Part shown: in pieces, positions 25,370 to 37,601 of the stretch
Layout: each line of letters begins with the position of its first letter
Position numbering within the stretch: the stretch's first letter is position 1
Source: Punica granatum
Taxonomy: Eukaryota; Streptophyta; Magnoliopsida; Myrtales; Lythraceae
Length of the DNA: 64,000 bases
Direction of reading: 5' to 3'
NCBI RefSeq assembly: GCF_007655135.1
Contig: NC_045134.1
Span: 19,430,568-19,494,567 of the forward strand
The notes under the pieces: generated by a model
What the model saw: the letters and a program-made list of their open reading frames with translations, nothing else
Told to the model about the DNA's origin: nothing
The model's database searches: none
Program-made: the position numbers and the translations under genes

Positions 25370-25830
25370 TGTGACGGAAAGATTCCATCACAAATTGTGA
25401 TGGATCTGTGATGGAACCGTGACGGAAGAGCATGGACTTTCATTTTTCCAAAAGAGTTACAGATTTGTGATGGGCATTCCTACGCTGACCTTTTCCATCA
25501 CAGATCCATCACATAATTGAGGACTAATTTGGCGTGAATTTTATCATAAGCGGCTAGTGACTGATTTGTGATGGGTTTGATTTCCGACATATGTTTCCAT
25601 CACAAATCCGTCACTGATTGTGGCAGTCACAGATCCATCATCGCTAAGTGGGTAGTAATTTGTGACAAGTCAGTGAAACAAATTAATTTTCTTTTTCCAT
25701 GTCGTGACGGATTTGATTTCCGACACTATGTTTTCATCACAAATCCGTCACGTCACTGATTGTGGTGGTCACAGATCCATCACTGAGTGAGCAATAATTT
25801 GTGACAACTCAGTGAAAAAAATTAATTTTC
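25370..25830. repeat. CACTA left subterminal repeat array
   Basis: Repeated short words such as TTGTGATGG, TCCATCACAAAT and GTGACGGA occur in both orientations over about 460 bp. A larger duplication (about 25556-25690 and 25708-25830) is also visible, with shared words TTTGATTTCCGACA and CAGTGAAA. Confidence 0.85.
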
Positions 25831-26150
25831 TTTGACCATGTAGGGGCTCAAACCTATGAGCTCGAGTTAAAAAAGATTTGGCCTTACCACATCAATTGGA
25901 ATTAACTATTAGTTGGCTTTGTCAAATTAAAATCTATCAATGATTTCCAAAATTATAAACGAAATTAGGCTTTCCATCCTTTTGATCAGATCAGTCTCTC
26001 CCCTCTCGCGAGTTGGCTCTCCGATCAAATTAGGGCTTCAAAATATCTCTTAATTTTGGATAAATCTGGCTCTCCCTCTCCCTCAATCTATCTCTTCCTC
26101 TCGCACACTCTCGATCAATTTTAGTCTTTTGCTCCCTCTTGTTGAATCTC

Positions 26151-26558
26151 TGTTATAGACTAAATGGGAGAACTCGACCCATTAAAACTAATATATTAGG
26201 TGGGAGAGCCCATTTAGTCCATAAGCCCCACATCAATCGCCCATATAATCAATGTGAGACAAGTCTGTACCTTCAATTGGTTCAGTCCATGATAATCGTC
26301 CCCCATAAGGAGCAACATCCTCGTCAGTCACGGCCACATTTGTCACGACTACATTGGTCACGATCGACACTCTTGGGTCACCACTCCATGGGCCAACACT
26401 CCGAAGTTTGATTTTGATACCAATTGTTATAGACTAAGCGGGAGAACTTGACCCAAAAGACTAGTCTATTAGATGGGAGAACTTATTTAGTCTGTGAGCC
26501 CCACATCAATTGCACATACCATCAATGTGCACAAGTCTTATACCTTCAATTGGTTCCA
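26151..26558 (-). mobile_element. TRIM retrotransposon, complete, 408 bp
   Basis: Two 134-bp direct repeats (26151-26284 and 26425-26558) frame about 140 bp. On the minus strand each repeat begins TG and ends CA. Two bases after the 5' repeat comes TGGTATCAAAATC, a primer-binding site fitting initiator tRNA-Met. A G-rich tract (TATGGGGGACG) lies shortly before the 3' repeat. The 5-bp target duplication ATCTC is perfect (26146-26150 and 26559-26563). There is no coding capacity, as for terminal-repeat retrotransposons in miniature. The two repeats differ at roughly a fifth of positions by eye, so the insertion is old. Confidence 0.87.
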
Positions 26559-27067
26559 ATCTCTCGCTCCCTCCCTCTCCCTCTCGCTTCTTGACGCTAA
26601 CCGAGGTCAATTGACATCGCCGGCGAGCCATTTCTGCTGCTCCTCGTTGGCCAGCCGAGCTGCTGCTACAGCTCCCTGCCCATCGAAGTGGCTGATGCGC
26701 CTACTTTCCCAGTCGGTTGTAGCCACTGCGAGATCTAGTTGTTGCTCCCTACCCTGTCAAGGTTGGGCTTTTGCTATTCTCTGGCTTCCAGCAAGTTACA
26801 AGACCTAGTTGTTATTGTCGAGGCTGCTCTAGTCTGCTGCAGCTTCCTGTCCACGATAGTAAGTTGATGATGCTACGTTTAGTTAATTACTATTTAATTA
26901 GCCTATTTGAATTGTCGATTGATTAGCTGATTGTTACCGAGCATGGCCCACTGCTATCTGCTGCTCTCTGCCCTCCCGATCGAGTTGAACTGCCCCTATT
27001 AGAACCTTCTCTTGCTAGATTGAGGACCATGAGAGTCACATACTTGTACTTCCTTTGACTATCATAG

Positions 27068-27712
27068 TGTTGGGTAGCCCTCCAATTTTGAGGAAGTTGT
27101 GCTCAAATCGTGTTAGGCTTTTATCGGGTTTTAATAAGCCCAAAGACCCACCTTTGTGAGGGTTAATTTTTAGCAAAAGAGCCGACAAAAGTGTAGAGGC
27201 GTGACGGACAACAGATCAGAACAGAAAGCAGTACAGAACTGAGAAAAAACATAACAGTTTTTAGTCTGACCAGCAAGAGATCAAACCTCGATCGGGACAT
27301 TAAATGAACTCCGATCGGAATGAAATTTTGGCAGCGGCTTCACAACATGTGAAGCTAAGTTTTGAACAATCAAAATTTATATTCGATCTCTATAGGTGCT
27401 GCTTCAACTAACTTTGTAATCCACCCATTGTGGATGACGAGTTTCAGTGTTTGGGTAATCCAAGAAAGTGTCTCTTGAGTTTGGTGATCCAAGGGTTTAC
27501 CCTTGATGAAAAACACTGTGTAATCTTCATTGATAGTAGATCGTTGATTCGGAGTCGTTCCCGTGGTCTTTCCCCACATCGAGGTTTTCTACATAAAATT
27601 ATCGATGTTATTCTTTTTATTGCTTGTTAGTTAATTTGATTGGTTTCTATCTTGATTACACTGGAAAACTAATCGCTGCGTTGTTATTTGGCCGAGCGCA
27701 CCCTTCCCAACA
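27068..27712 (+). mobile_element. Solo LTR, Copia-like, 645 bp
   Basis: Begins TGTTGGG and ends CCCAACA, with a perfect 5-bp target duplication CATAG (27063-27067 and 27713-27717). The end region (gtgtaatcttcattgatag, cccgtggtctttccccacat) has the look of Copia LTR R/U5 sequence. No internal domain or second LTR is present, so it is a solo LTR left by LTR-LTR recombination. Confidence 0.83.
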
Positions 27713-28095
27713 CATAGTGGAGATTCATAGTTCTGATACTTGGAACTGAATCAAGTGCTTATGTGAATCATATTTGCTAGGTATGTGATGAATGAGTTAC
27801 ATGGAGGGACAATAAGTCTTTCTCTTGCCCCTGTTCTGTTATTTTTGTTGCAAGTAAGAATTCAGTTTGCATTTTAATTTCTGAAGTTATTTCTTATTGA
27901 ACCAGTGAGTAAAAGATAATTAAAAAGATGAACTCTAGAGCTGAAAAGAACTGAAGTTTTGATCTAAGTTCAGTTTTCTATCCTTTCTACTAATTGGGGA
28001 AAGACAAATAATGGTTTCTAAAGATGTTGCTTCCCATTTCACAGCAATAATTTAAATAGAAATAGGGAGACATTGGTGTTTTCAAGTTTAGCATC

Positions 28096-31000
28096 TGTGC
28101 GCACCCGAATTTCGTCTCGTCGGGGCACGCGCGCGCGCGCCTATGCAACGCGGCTTGGGAGTGTCTACCTCCCGGGACGCGCAACGGACGCACGTGAGAA
28201 GGAGTCGCCACTTGCCATTTTACGACTCGAAGGTCGAGGGCCGACAAGTTACCCGGGTCTAGGGGTACGGGATACACCTAATTGCTAAGGCATATGGTCT
28301 GCGAAACCCGAGATTTCGAATTCGGGGGTTCTGTTACATGCGAGCTTATATCTCGCACACCCTATCGGTACTCTAGCTTGTCTAGGCTTGCCATTTTAAT
28401 TTAATTACCGCTTAATTAAGTTTCGCTCATCTTACGCGTTTTGACATCGTAAATTCGAAGAAACACTCCGACCGTACACTCTCCGACCGAGATTCTTACA
28501 TGAATAAATGTACAACATAAATCCTTACATTGTCCTCTCAAATAAATAAAATACAAATTACAACAACTGAATCCCGGTCGGTTCGCATTCGGTTATTATT
28601 CCACTCGTGCTCACCGTGTGGTTTGAAAAGACCGGAATTGAAATTAAGATGCGAGCTCAGTGTTAGGGGATTGGACCTCGTGATCTACGGTTGGGGCGTT
28701 AGACCCCCTATGGATCGTATCCTAAAGGATCGGGCTCGATCCGCATAACAAACAAGTGCAAGAATGTAACAAAACAGGCATAAATAAATAAACAATGGGG
28801 TTTTGTATTTCCGAATTTAAGTTAATTAACCGATTATTAACCGGGGTATCTTGGCATGCAAATCCTACGCTAAAACAGACAAAGTCGGTACAAGGTGTGA
28901 ATCGATCAAGAATCGACTCGGGAAGGTATTTCGCATTTGGTATTATTTTCCGAGGACTTGACATACGTGACGTCTGTTGTCAAGTCTTGTGTTTGTGGGT
29001 TGCTTTTAGGATTGTTCTATGTTGTGACACTACGGTTGTTACAAATTATTACCGAACATTGATTCCGCCCGTAAATCCTAGAACCTAGTGCCTATCCCGC
29101 TATTGCCCATTTTTATCTTAGCCAAGTACACAATTAGTCCGGTATTTGTATTTTGAGCCAATCCACCCGAACTAACTACCCGAGACTATGCTAGAATAAC
29201 AAAAACTCATCGGTCGGATAGGGCGGGCTATGCAGATGAACCTGCGCCTAGACAAGTACCCCATCCCTACCCTGATACCGTAGTGTTTCTCTTATTCTAA
29301 CCCTAGGGGTGTCGCTAAGTTGCAAATAGACGATTTTGCTCTTGAGATGAAAATTATTTTCGGAAAAGAGAGATTACGCGGTGCGTGCCACCTCGGCCTG
29401 TGACCGGCGCTAACCGATCCCCTGGACCTTGCAAGGTTGTCAAGAACCCTAAAAAGCCAAAGGATCGATTAATCTATCTGGAAGTGATCTAAGAAGAACT
29501 TCCACGCCCCGACCTGAGTTTCCTGAAATCAAGTGAGGCCTCGAGTCAAGACGCGCAAGTCCTTTCTAGACATTCATGTCACATCGAACCACGTGTCTCG
29601 GGTTTTATAAAAGTTGCAAGTTCTGAGAAGGGCACCATCGCATGTTTGCAACCTCTCGATGCGTGTTACCGGTTTATTACCAATTCGTGCAAAAAATTTA
29701 TAGGGTCAAGTGCGTTAATTAATCGCATGAACGTCCCAATTACCCCGTTAGTGGAATTATTGATTAAATTAATTAATATTTTGCCAAATGCTCTAAATAT
29801 GCGGGTTTCAGACCGTCGAGTCGATCATTGATGGACCGTCCGATGCGAATCCTAATTCCCGACCACATTGGGATTTAAAAATTAATTTTAGGTCAAGTTT
29901 GCATGATTAAATCGATTCATGTGAGGTTTCGATTAAAACGAAAAAATAAAGTGTTTAAACACGGATTAATAACACATTATCACGTCAAGCACAACAAATA
30001 TACATGTTTTACACAATCGGTACCGCCATAATCATGATAAACAAATACAAACATACACAAGCATGATATTAACGGAATCGATAAAACGGCACCGACCCAT
30101 GGAAGTGAGAAAGCATAAAAGGACTCACATTATCATGTTATATTAATATAATTAATGAAACAAAAATATTTAAACGGGGCACATACGTTGTCGGTCGGGA
30201 ATCCAAGTAGGAAAGGGTTCGATATCTTTAGAAAATATTCAGGGACTGAATTGAACAAATTTAAAAGAACAGGGACTGCTTAAAAATTCGGATAAAGTTT
30301 CGGGGACTGATTTAAAAATTCTGGAAAAATTATGGACTGTGTAAAAATTACTGAAGATGTCCCAGGATTTTTTTTAAACGAATTTGAAAATTCGGGGCTG
30401 ATCTGAAAAGTGAAAATGCCCCAGGACTGAACTGAAACAACGTAAAAAGTTCCAAAATTGGTCTAGAAATTCTGAAAAATTCAGGGACTGATTGGAAAAT
30501 GCTAAAAATGACCGGGACTCGAATGAAACGAATTTTAAAATTCGGGGCAGATCTGAAAAGGGTGGAAAATAGCCCCTGGACTAAACCGAAACAACTTGAA
30601 AAGTTCCTTGGAGTGGTTGGGAGATTCTGGAAAATTCAAGGACTGATTGAAAAATGATAAAAATGGCTGGGACTTGACTGAAACGAATTTTAAAATTTGG
30701 GGCAGATCTGAAAAGGGTGGAAAATAGCCCCGGGACTAAACTGAAAGAACTTGAAAAGTTCCTTAGAGTGGTTGGAAAATTCTGGGAAATTCAAGGACTG
30801 ATTGGAAAATGACGAAAATGGCTGGGACTTGACTGAAAGGAATTTTAAAATTTGGGGCAGATCTAAAAAATAAAAATGCATCCTGAGGACTGAAATGAGA
30901 CAAAATGAAAAGTTCGTGAAAACGAGTTCGGGAGAAATCCGACCATGCACGCAACCCAATATCGCTCATTTCACATCATATCATTCAAGCAAACATTAAT

Positions 31001-32645
31001 ATTCAAAAACGGAGAACTAAATATGCCATTATGTAGAGGATTTACCTAGTTCGGGAAGTTGAGGGGTGATTCTGTAAATAAAAAAAATAAAAAAGATAAA
31101 AAATGCTGGACGAGTTGGGCCGGCCGAGATCCGGTGGGGTGGACTGGGCCGGAATGGGCCGAGTGGGTCGAACTAAGCCGGACGCGGGCTGGGGCTGCTG
31201 CTGGCGGGCTGGGCCGTTGCTGGACTGGGTCAGCCGCTGCTGGACTGGACCGGCGCTGCTGGACCGGGCCGCTAGTTGGGCTGCTGGGCGACTCGCCTAT
31301 TCAACCCGAAAGAAAAGAAATTGACCCGGTTAGCGGAACACGAAACTCAGAGGGAGAGGGAGGCGGTTTGGCGGCCGAGCTGGGGGCGTCGTGGAGCAGT
31401 GGCACCGGGGAGCTGAGGGCCGTGAGTTCGAGTGCCCGAAAATTCGAGCCGTCGGCCGGGGTGTGTGCGGGGACGAGCGAGAAAGTCGGAGGCGAGGGCC
31501 GTGAGTTCAGCCGAGGGTAAAAAAGAGTGGATTCCGAGCTGGGGTGTCCAGACCGTGGGAGCTGAGGGCGAATGGAAGCTGCGGGATCGGGAGATGGGTG
31601 AGAGAGAACTGAGGGAAAATTTTTTTGGGGTGAGCTCAGGGAGCCGAGTTGCGGGTGTTCGGGATCGGGAAGCTGTGGGCGTCCGGACCAAACGAGCTCC
31701 GGGTTTTCGAGAGAATCAGCGAGCTCTGGGAGAATGTGTGAACTCAGAGCCGAATCGAACTCGAGCTGAAGGTTTTTCGTGTGAGCTGCCGGTCCTCCCT
31801 CGAGAATCCGTGAGCTGCCATTTTGTCAAAAAAAACCGAGAGAGAGAGAGAGAGAGAGCCGAGAGTCGCAATCGAGCTGCGGGGTTGAAACGAGAGAGAC
31901 ACAAAGAGAGAGATAGAACGAGCCGAGTCGAGTTGTGAGGGGGAGTCGTCCGCTGAGGGGCGACCGAGCCGCGGGATCCCGAGCCGGGCAAAGAGAGGAA
32001 GTCGGTTCGGCAGTTTCCGTGCGAGCGCGGAGTTAACATGTGCAGAGGAGCAACCGTGGCAGGGGGTAGCGTGCGGAGAAGGAAGAGAGGGCGACGGGAG
32101 CAGGTCGTGCTCGGGTCGGGGAGGGAGCAAAAGAAGAAGAAAAAAAAAGAAAAAGAAAAGAAAAAGGAAAGAAAGGAAGAAGAAGCAGGCAATGGTCAGA
32201 AGAAAATGAAAGAAAGGAAAAGACAAGCAACGGTCAGAAGTCGTGTCTGACTTCTGATCGGCTCTGATATATATATATTTTTTTTGTAATTCGACGCGCG
32301 TAAAAATTGAAAATCCCTCTCTTCTTAATCGGACGTCGAAAAAATAATTCGAGATCGCCATCGTGCTCAGAAAAAATTCGTTGATCAATATTGTGCGATA
32401 AAATTGTTTTCAATCTCGAATTTTGTCCCGAATTTTGAAAATTAATGTCGATGCATGCGAAATTCAAAAACGTCCCAAATAGTATTATTTTTGAAAAATT
32501 ATAAAATTGGTGTTAAATTAGGAAAATGTGCTATTTTCGAAAATTCATGAATACACGAGTAATTAATTGGAAATACTTCCCTCACGGGTGGCCAAAATGA
32601 TGATTTTACCCCCTAGAGCCGGTGAACCAAAATTGAGTGCTGACA
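28096..32645. mobile_element. Large LTR-like block, 4.55 kb (solo long LTR or coding-free retroelement)
   Basis: Starts TGTGCGCACCCG, ends GAGTGCTGACA, and has a perfect 5-bp target duplication GCATC (28091-28095 and 32646-32650). It is markedly richer in G+C and CpG than its surroundings, especially at 28096-28300 and 31100-32100, with a (GC)n tract at 28128-28140. No gag, pol or primer-binding site is seen, and the first and last few hundred bases are not direct repeats of each other. The simplest reading is one very long LTR, as in some Ty3-Gypsy Tat/Ogre-like elements; a coding-free relative (LARD) is the alternative. Long open frames at 31059-32388 fall in GC- or purine-rich simple sequence and look like chance. 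Confidence 0.72.
30381..30920. repeat. Tandem array, about 155-bp units
   Basis: The word 'aattttaaaatttggggcag' and its variants start at 30381, 30531, 30686 and 30841, spaced 150, 155 and 155 bp. The intervening text (gggactgaactgaaa, gaaaagttcctt, gattggaaaatg) is also repeated. The array lies inside the 4.55-kb LTR-like block. Confidence 0.85.
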
Positions 32646-33879
32646 GCATCAATCATTCAAGAAGTCATGAGATATTAGAAATGAGAAATAATTAATCTAA
32701 TGAAGCAAGGACTGATCCTTCTAGTTCTTGACTAGTCTTGGAACAATGACTATGATGAAAATTTTCCGATTTAACGATTACACTGGTAGTATCTTTACAT
32801 CGGCTAGCCCAACGTTTGCAGAACCTATTGGTTTAGGTTGATTAAATTGTTCTGGATGAGAGGTTGATTAAATTCACAACTGCATATGATGTCACTGCAT
32901 TTACTTTGGCTTACTGATGCATTAAAGAAAGATGCATAATTCGTACTGATTTTCCAATGTTTTGGGTTTTCGCTATGTATAAAAATCAGTCGAACTTTCA
33001 GACTGACTTTACACTGCAAAAGGATTTGTTGCAGGGACAGAAACATTGGTAATTCAATAATAATGGCACTTAGTGATAGGGCCCAGCATGAGAACCCTAT
33101 GCACGGACATGAGGAAGGATCCCAAGATGATGGAGTCGGGCATGAAGGCAACTGGACCAATCACAGGTGCACGAGCTAAACGGATCACAACAAGCTATGC
33201 AAGGACTGGTGTTGCACGTCGTTGGAGGAGTCGAGCCCTTGAGCGAGACACATTTGGAACAAGAAGCCAGGACCGTTAGCATGCTACAAGTCCGACTAAA
33301 AGATGATCCAAATTCAACGGGTTGAATTTAGGCTATTTTACTTTCATAAGATTTATTTTAGCCATGTCTAATGACCCATTTAGGTTAGTAAAGCCTAGTA
33401 TCTCTCTCCATACAAGCATGTAGCCTCCATTGAGTGGGTTAGACCAGATTTCATTCAACTTCACAAGAGAGATTTCCCCACTAGCTAAGGGAGTTGTTTA
33501 AGTGTGGAGTCGTGCCACAAGGAGGAACTTTTGCTCCTACACAAGGTGACAATGAGTTGTTTGAGCGAGGGGTCGTGCCACAAGGAGGAACTTCAACTCC
33601 TACACAAGGTGATGATGAGTAGTTGATGTGCAATTTCAATGTGTTATTTTGGCTAGTATTGGATATGGATATGGATTGATCATCTTAGACTATTTGTATT
33701 TGAATTATTGTTTTCTTTTGAGTGGAGAAAAAAAGATTTTATATTTTATTTGTGAAAGGATTATGTATTTTATGTGGTGCGAATGTGGGTTCAAAACAGA
33801 TCGAAAACAAAGCCAAATAATGTGAAATTGGCCATAACAAGTCGTATCAATAATGGAATCAGTGATGGAATGTTACGAA
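32646..33879. other. CACTA interior with Gypsy-like remnant
   Basis: A plus-strand frame at 33073-33279 contains GPITGARAKRI, a form of the GPxTRARAKRL motif that follows gag/pol in many plant Gypsy polyproteins. No other retroelement domain survives. At about 33488-33615 a 66-bp unit (gtcgtgccacaaggaggaac, ctcctacacaaggtga) is present twice in tandem. Confidence 0.5.
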
Positions 33880-34400
33880 ACCCAATCTAAATAATATGTA
33901 ACAAATCATTCACAAAGTATGGTCACAAATCCATCACAAAATCGTCACACATTTCCGTCACTAATTTGACACTGTAATATCGTGTCCTCATCTTTTTTGT
34001 CACTAATCTGTCATAAAACTCACATAAAATATTCCGTTACTAATCCGTCACAAAAGTCTATCACAATTCCGTCACTGATCCATCACAAAAGTCTATTATG
34101 ATTCCATCACTGATCCGTCACTATGTTATCATCAATCCATCACTAATTCGTCACTAATCAGACACAATTTGTCACCATTTGTGATGAAATATTGGGTTCC
34201 CTTCTTAGAAATTGATGACGGATTTTGTGATGGAGTATATTCGTCACAAAAAATTGTGACCGAGCGGCCCATCACAAATCATGACTTGGAGCATCAGCGA
34301 CTTGGTTTTCAGCGTCGGGATTGTGACAAAAATTTCCATCACTGATACCTTCATTGATGGAATTTCGGGCTTCAGTGATGGAAATTTTCGTTATTGAAAC
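33880..34400. repeat. CACTA right subterminal repeat array
   Basis: Dense copies of ATCCGTCAC, CCATCACAAA, TCCGTCACTAAT and their inverses. It mirrors the left array and supports the ends assigned to the CACTA element. Confidence 0.85.
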
Positions 34401-34589
34401 CTCCTTTTTTTGTAGTGTTTCCTATTCCAGCAAACCCCATCTACTCCTACATACGACATGGAAGTTGTCAAATAGGTCAAGAAGCAAAGCAGCTTGACTA
34501 TCAGAACTCCTGGGCCATATCCATTCTCCATTCTTATACATAGTGGACAGAGTAGCAACAACGCCCAAAGTAGGAAAAGATTCATAGCC

Positions 34590-34678
34590 CCTCTCGATTT
34601 GTGCTTGTCATCCTTGAGCAGGGGCCATGCTAATCTTCTCTGTATCGTTACAATTTTATCGGACGCCTTCGAAGAGAC
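34590..34678 (-). pseudogene. U6 spliceosomal snRNA-like pseudogene
   Basis: On the minus strand the sequence runs GTCTCTTCGAAGGCGTCCG, ATAAAATTGTAACGATACAG, AGAAGATTAGCATGGCCCCT, GCTCAAGGATGACAAGCAC, AAATCGAGA, aligned to almost the whole plant U6 snRNA including the invariant ACAGAGA box and the AGC triad. Differences from the canonical RNA appear in the 5' stem-loop, at GTAACG for GGAACG, GCTCAAGG for GCGCAAGG and GACAAGC for GACACGC. The 3' end diverges after CGAGA and there is no T-run terminator. Upstream there is a TATA-like stretch but no plant USE (RTCCCACATCG). Hence a pseudogene. Confidence 0.87.
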
Positions 34679-37601
34679 GGATTTTATATTACTGAAATAT
34701 AAAGCAATTTTTTTACTTTATATAATTCTACACATTTACTGTAATTATAATTAATAAATAGATGCGAAATCAATAGTTCACTTTTATTTTTTTTTATTCT
34801 TATGATATAATTCATAAAACGATCATAGAATTTAAAAGAATTCATAAAGTATATCCTTAAGAACAAAAATATCCTCACATATGTACAAAATAAATATAAT
34901 TTATTAATACTATGCAAAAGTGAAAATAGTGAAGAATCTTAAATGATGTATTTTCATACTAGCTATATTAAATTTATATAGTTCAAAACAAATTATGAAT
35001 GTTATATACATTTGTAACTATAAAATCCACATTAACAAATATTATTGAATTCAATTTCTTATATTATTTAAATAAAATGGAATTTTGAGTCGTAATTTTT
35101 TGTTTATAGAGTCCGTGCAGCACACGGATCTAAAAACCTTGTCTAATGTATAAGATTTGACACAATAGTAAAATTGCATAAAACAACTAATATTCCATGA
35201 TTAATGAAACAATAAGTACTTGAAGCACAAAAACAAAACAAAGAAACATCAATAAAATATTATTTTCTCATAAAAATTCTACGTTGCAATTATTGTATGG
35301 ATAATTACCTTTTTAACCGTTCAATGACCAATTAACAACACAAAAAAAATTAAATTTTATAACATAACTGAAAATTATTAAAATTTTTCAGATTTTTACA
35401 TTTTCATTGAAATTTATAGATCACGAATAAAATTTATTAGTATTTTAATTTAAATTAAATTAATTATCAGTATTAATATATAAGTAAATTTATGATTTTA
35501 CTATATATATCTTAAATAATTTAACATATTAAGAAAATATTTCATGTCAAAAGAAAAATTGAGAATACTTGTACCAATTTTTTAGAAAAAAGAAAGTAAC
35601 ATTACTCAAAGTCTTTTGTTTTATTATTACATAGGGAGGCCAATAAACCTAGTATAATGAAATAAAAATCTTAATAGTTAATAAAGGAGTACGAGTAGTT
35701 TCACTGAGTATTAAACTTAGAACCTTTAGATTATCAGGTGAGAGCATGTGCCATGAGCTATTCCCTATTTTATGTCCTTGGTTTTATTATTCGTTAACTT
35801 TGATTTGACATTATCGTTTCAGGAGTAGCATGTTTTGAAAAAAAAAAATAACTAGAATTTCCTAAAGAATCAACAAGTGAATGTTGAACTTATGGAAATA
35901 AAATTATTGAATGTGCAAGATAATTACGCACAGTTAATTAATATCAACGTTACAAATGCATGAGAAATTTTCATTTCGCCGACTGATTATGCGTGATGGA
36001 GTCTAGCGATTGACCCAACAAATTTTTTTTTTTACGTAGATTCATCAATGTAGTCATGCTAATATGATTCTAATTATGAAAGCTTTTTTTATTATAAAAG
36101 AGTTGGTTATTTAGACCTATAATTTTCCTTTGTAAAAAAAAAACAGAGAGAGAGAGAGTTGCTTATTTATAAACAACTTGATTTTCAATGGACCAAACAA
36201 AACCACAATTCTTCCCTCTACAAAATGTTTTTCAAGTAATATACATGAAATTGGTGCCTCACATGCATGGATATTAGCTAGCTTCTAGAACACCGAAAAA
36301 AGCAAAAAAAAAAAAAAAGGGTTTGTCTTTGTGTTTCAAGCGTTTATTAATCGACTGCTAGCCATATTATATATGAGTACCTTATGCAATTTAACTTATT
36401 CTGAAAACATTAATTATTATCAGCAATTTTGTTTAGTACTTTTTCATCAACAACATTACGACTGATTATTGGCTCGACATAACGATACCTATCTACGACT
36501 TGACGCAATAAGACTTTGCTTGAGCTTAATTTATAGTGTCGACCTGTGTAATGCTATGTGGGCCAAAAATTGCAAGCCCTAAAAAGCCATTCCAATATCG
36601 ATGGATCCACGAAAAGTTCCAATCATTATAGGGTCACGTGATGTCTCGATACTACACACATGGCACCTTTGGAGTGGAAATGTCCTCTCTTTACAAAACA
36701 ATAAAATATATACTGAAAAATAAAATCAACTCCAAACAATTTCGTTTTTCTAATAGGTAAAATCTAGATAACTTTTGATACTTCAAATTGAGAGAATTTT
36801 TTTTGTGAATGAATCGAGAGATTTATCAATTTTACAATGAAACTAAATTATATATGGGGGGAAAAAATAAAAGATTCAAAACGAAAAGAAAGAAAAATAA
36901 AAAGGCAGAATGTAGATTAAAAGGAGAGAGGGACTGTCCAAAAAAAAGGTTAGATATAGAAGAGTGAAAGAGAGTGTGGAGGAAAAAATAGAAATAGTTT
37001 TATATGTTAAATTACAATTATCTCCCTAATTTGATTTTTAATAATTACATTACAAATATCTCTCATCGAGGTCTTATTTGGAAACGAAAAGTTACGCCAC
37101 TAGACGTGCTGGGAAACGCCTCCTCCCGCTGCGTCCCTTCCCGTGCAGTGGCACTGTACGAACAAACACCAGAAAACGAAACGACGGCTCCGGGGAAGCT
37201 CACTGGCTCGATCGAACCTCAATCAACCGCCGATTGGTGTTTCGGGTGGCGGCCGTCCGTACGTACGCATTGGCTTTGGGAATGGCCTCTTCGTTCTCTC
37301 TAGCTCCCATGCCCACTTCTTAGACAGCTTTCATGGAGAACAGCTTCAACTGCTGCAGATTGTTAGGGCTAGCTGTAGAAAAGTTTGTGCTTAATCTGCC
37401 TAACGCCATCCATTTGTTTCAGACGCTGAACTGATGACCGATTTGCGCAGCCAACAAGTTTTTCGCAATTGAAACATGATTCTATAGCTAAGTTGAAAAC
37501 TTTGTGAGGAAAAAGGATCTGATGATTCCCATCCCCAAGAATTCGGATTCGGGTTGTGGCGTGAGCTACCTTAATTATCATATATGTTTGGTTAATTGCA
37601 G
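34679..37601. other. AT-rich intergenic, possible Helitron relics
   Basis: Holds 'ccgtgcagcacacgg' (about 35112-35126), a perfect short stem-loop followed by 'atctaaaaaccttg', resembling a worn Helitron 3' end. It also holds 'aataaaCCTAG|T' ending at about 35652. A less AT-rich patch at 37080-37330, before the first recognisable F-box exon, may be its promoter and 5' UTR. I could not place a start codon. Confidence 0.4.

Larger units (their letters stand above)
25340..34417. mobile_element. CACTA (En/Spm-type) transposon, non-autonomous, about 9.1 kb
   Basis: The left end reads CACTACAAGAATTTC (25340) and the right end is its inverse, TTTTTTTGTAGTG (ending 34417). Both are flanked by TTT (25337-25339 and 34418-34420), the 3-bp duplication of this superfamily. 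Both subterminal zones (25370-25830 and 33880-34400) are packed with variants of TGTGATGG / GTGACGGAT in both orientations, as in binding arrays for CACTA transposases. No TNP2-like transposase is visible. The interior is filled with other elements: 26151-26558, 27068-27712, 28096-32645, and a Gypsy scrap near 33.1 kb. Without the three bounded nested insertions the element would be about 3.5 kb. Confidence 0.88.

Noticed and set aside
25164..25400. Open frame starting with a signal-peptide-like stretch
   Set aside because: It runs across the CACTA left end, and its hydrophobic start comes from a CT-rich tract.
30381..30920. Regularly spaced repeats considered as a CRISPR array
   Set aside because: Units are about 155 bp with diverged repeats and no distinct spacers, inside a plant retroelement.
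31059..32388. Several overlapping open frames of 114-214 codons on both strands
   Set aside because: They lie in GC- or purine-rich simple sequence inside the 4.55-kb LTR-like block. Their products are low-complexity and no domain is visible.
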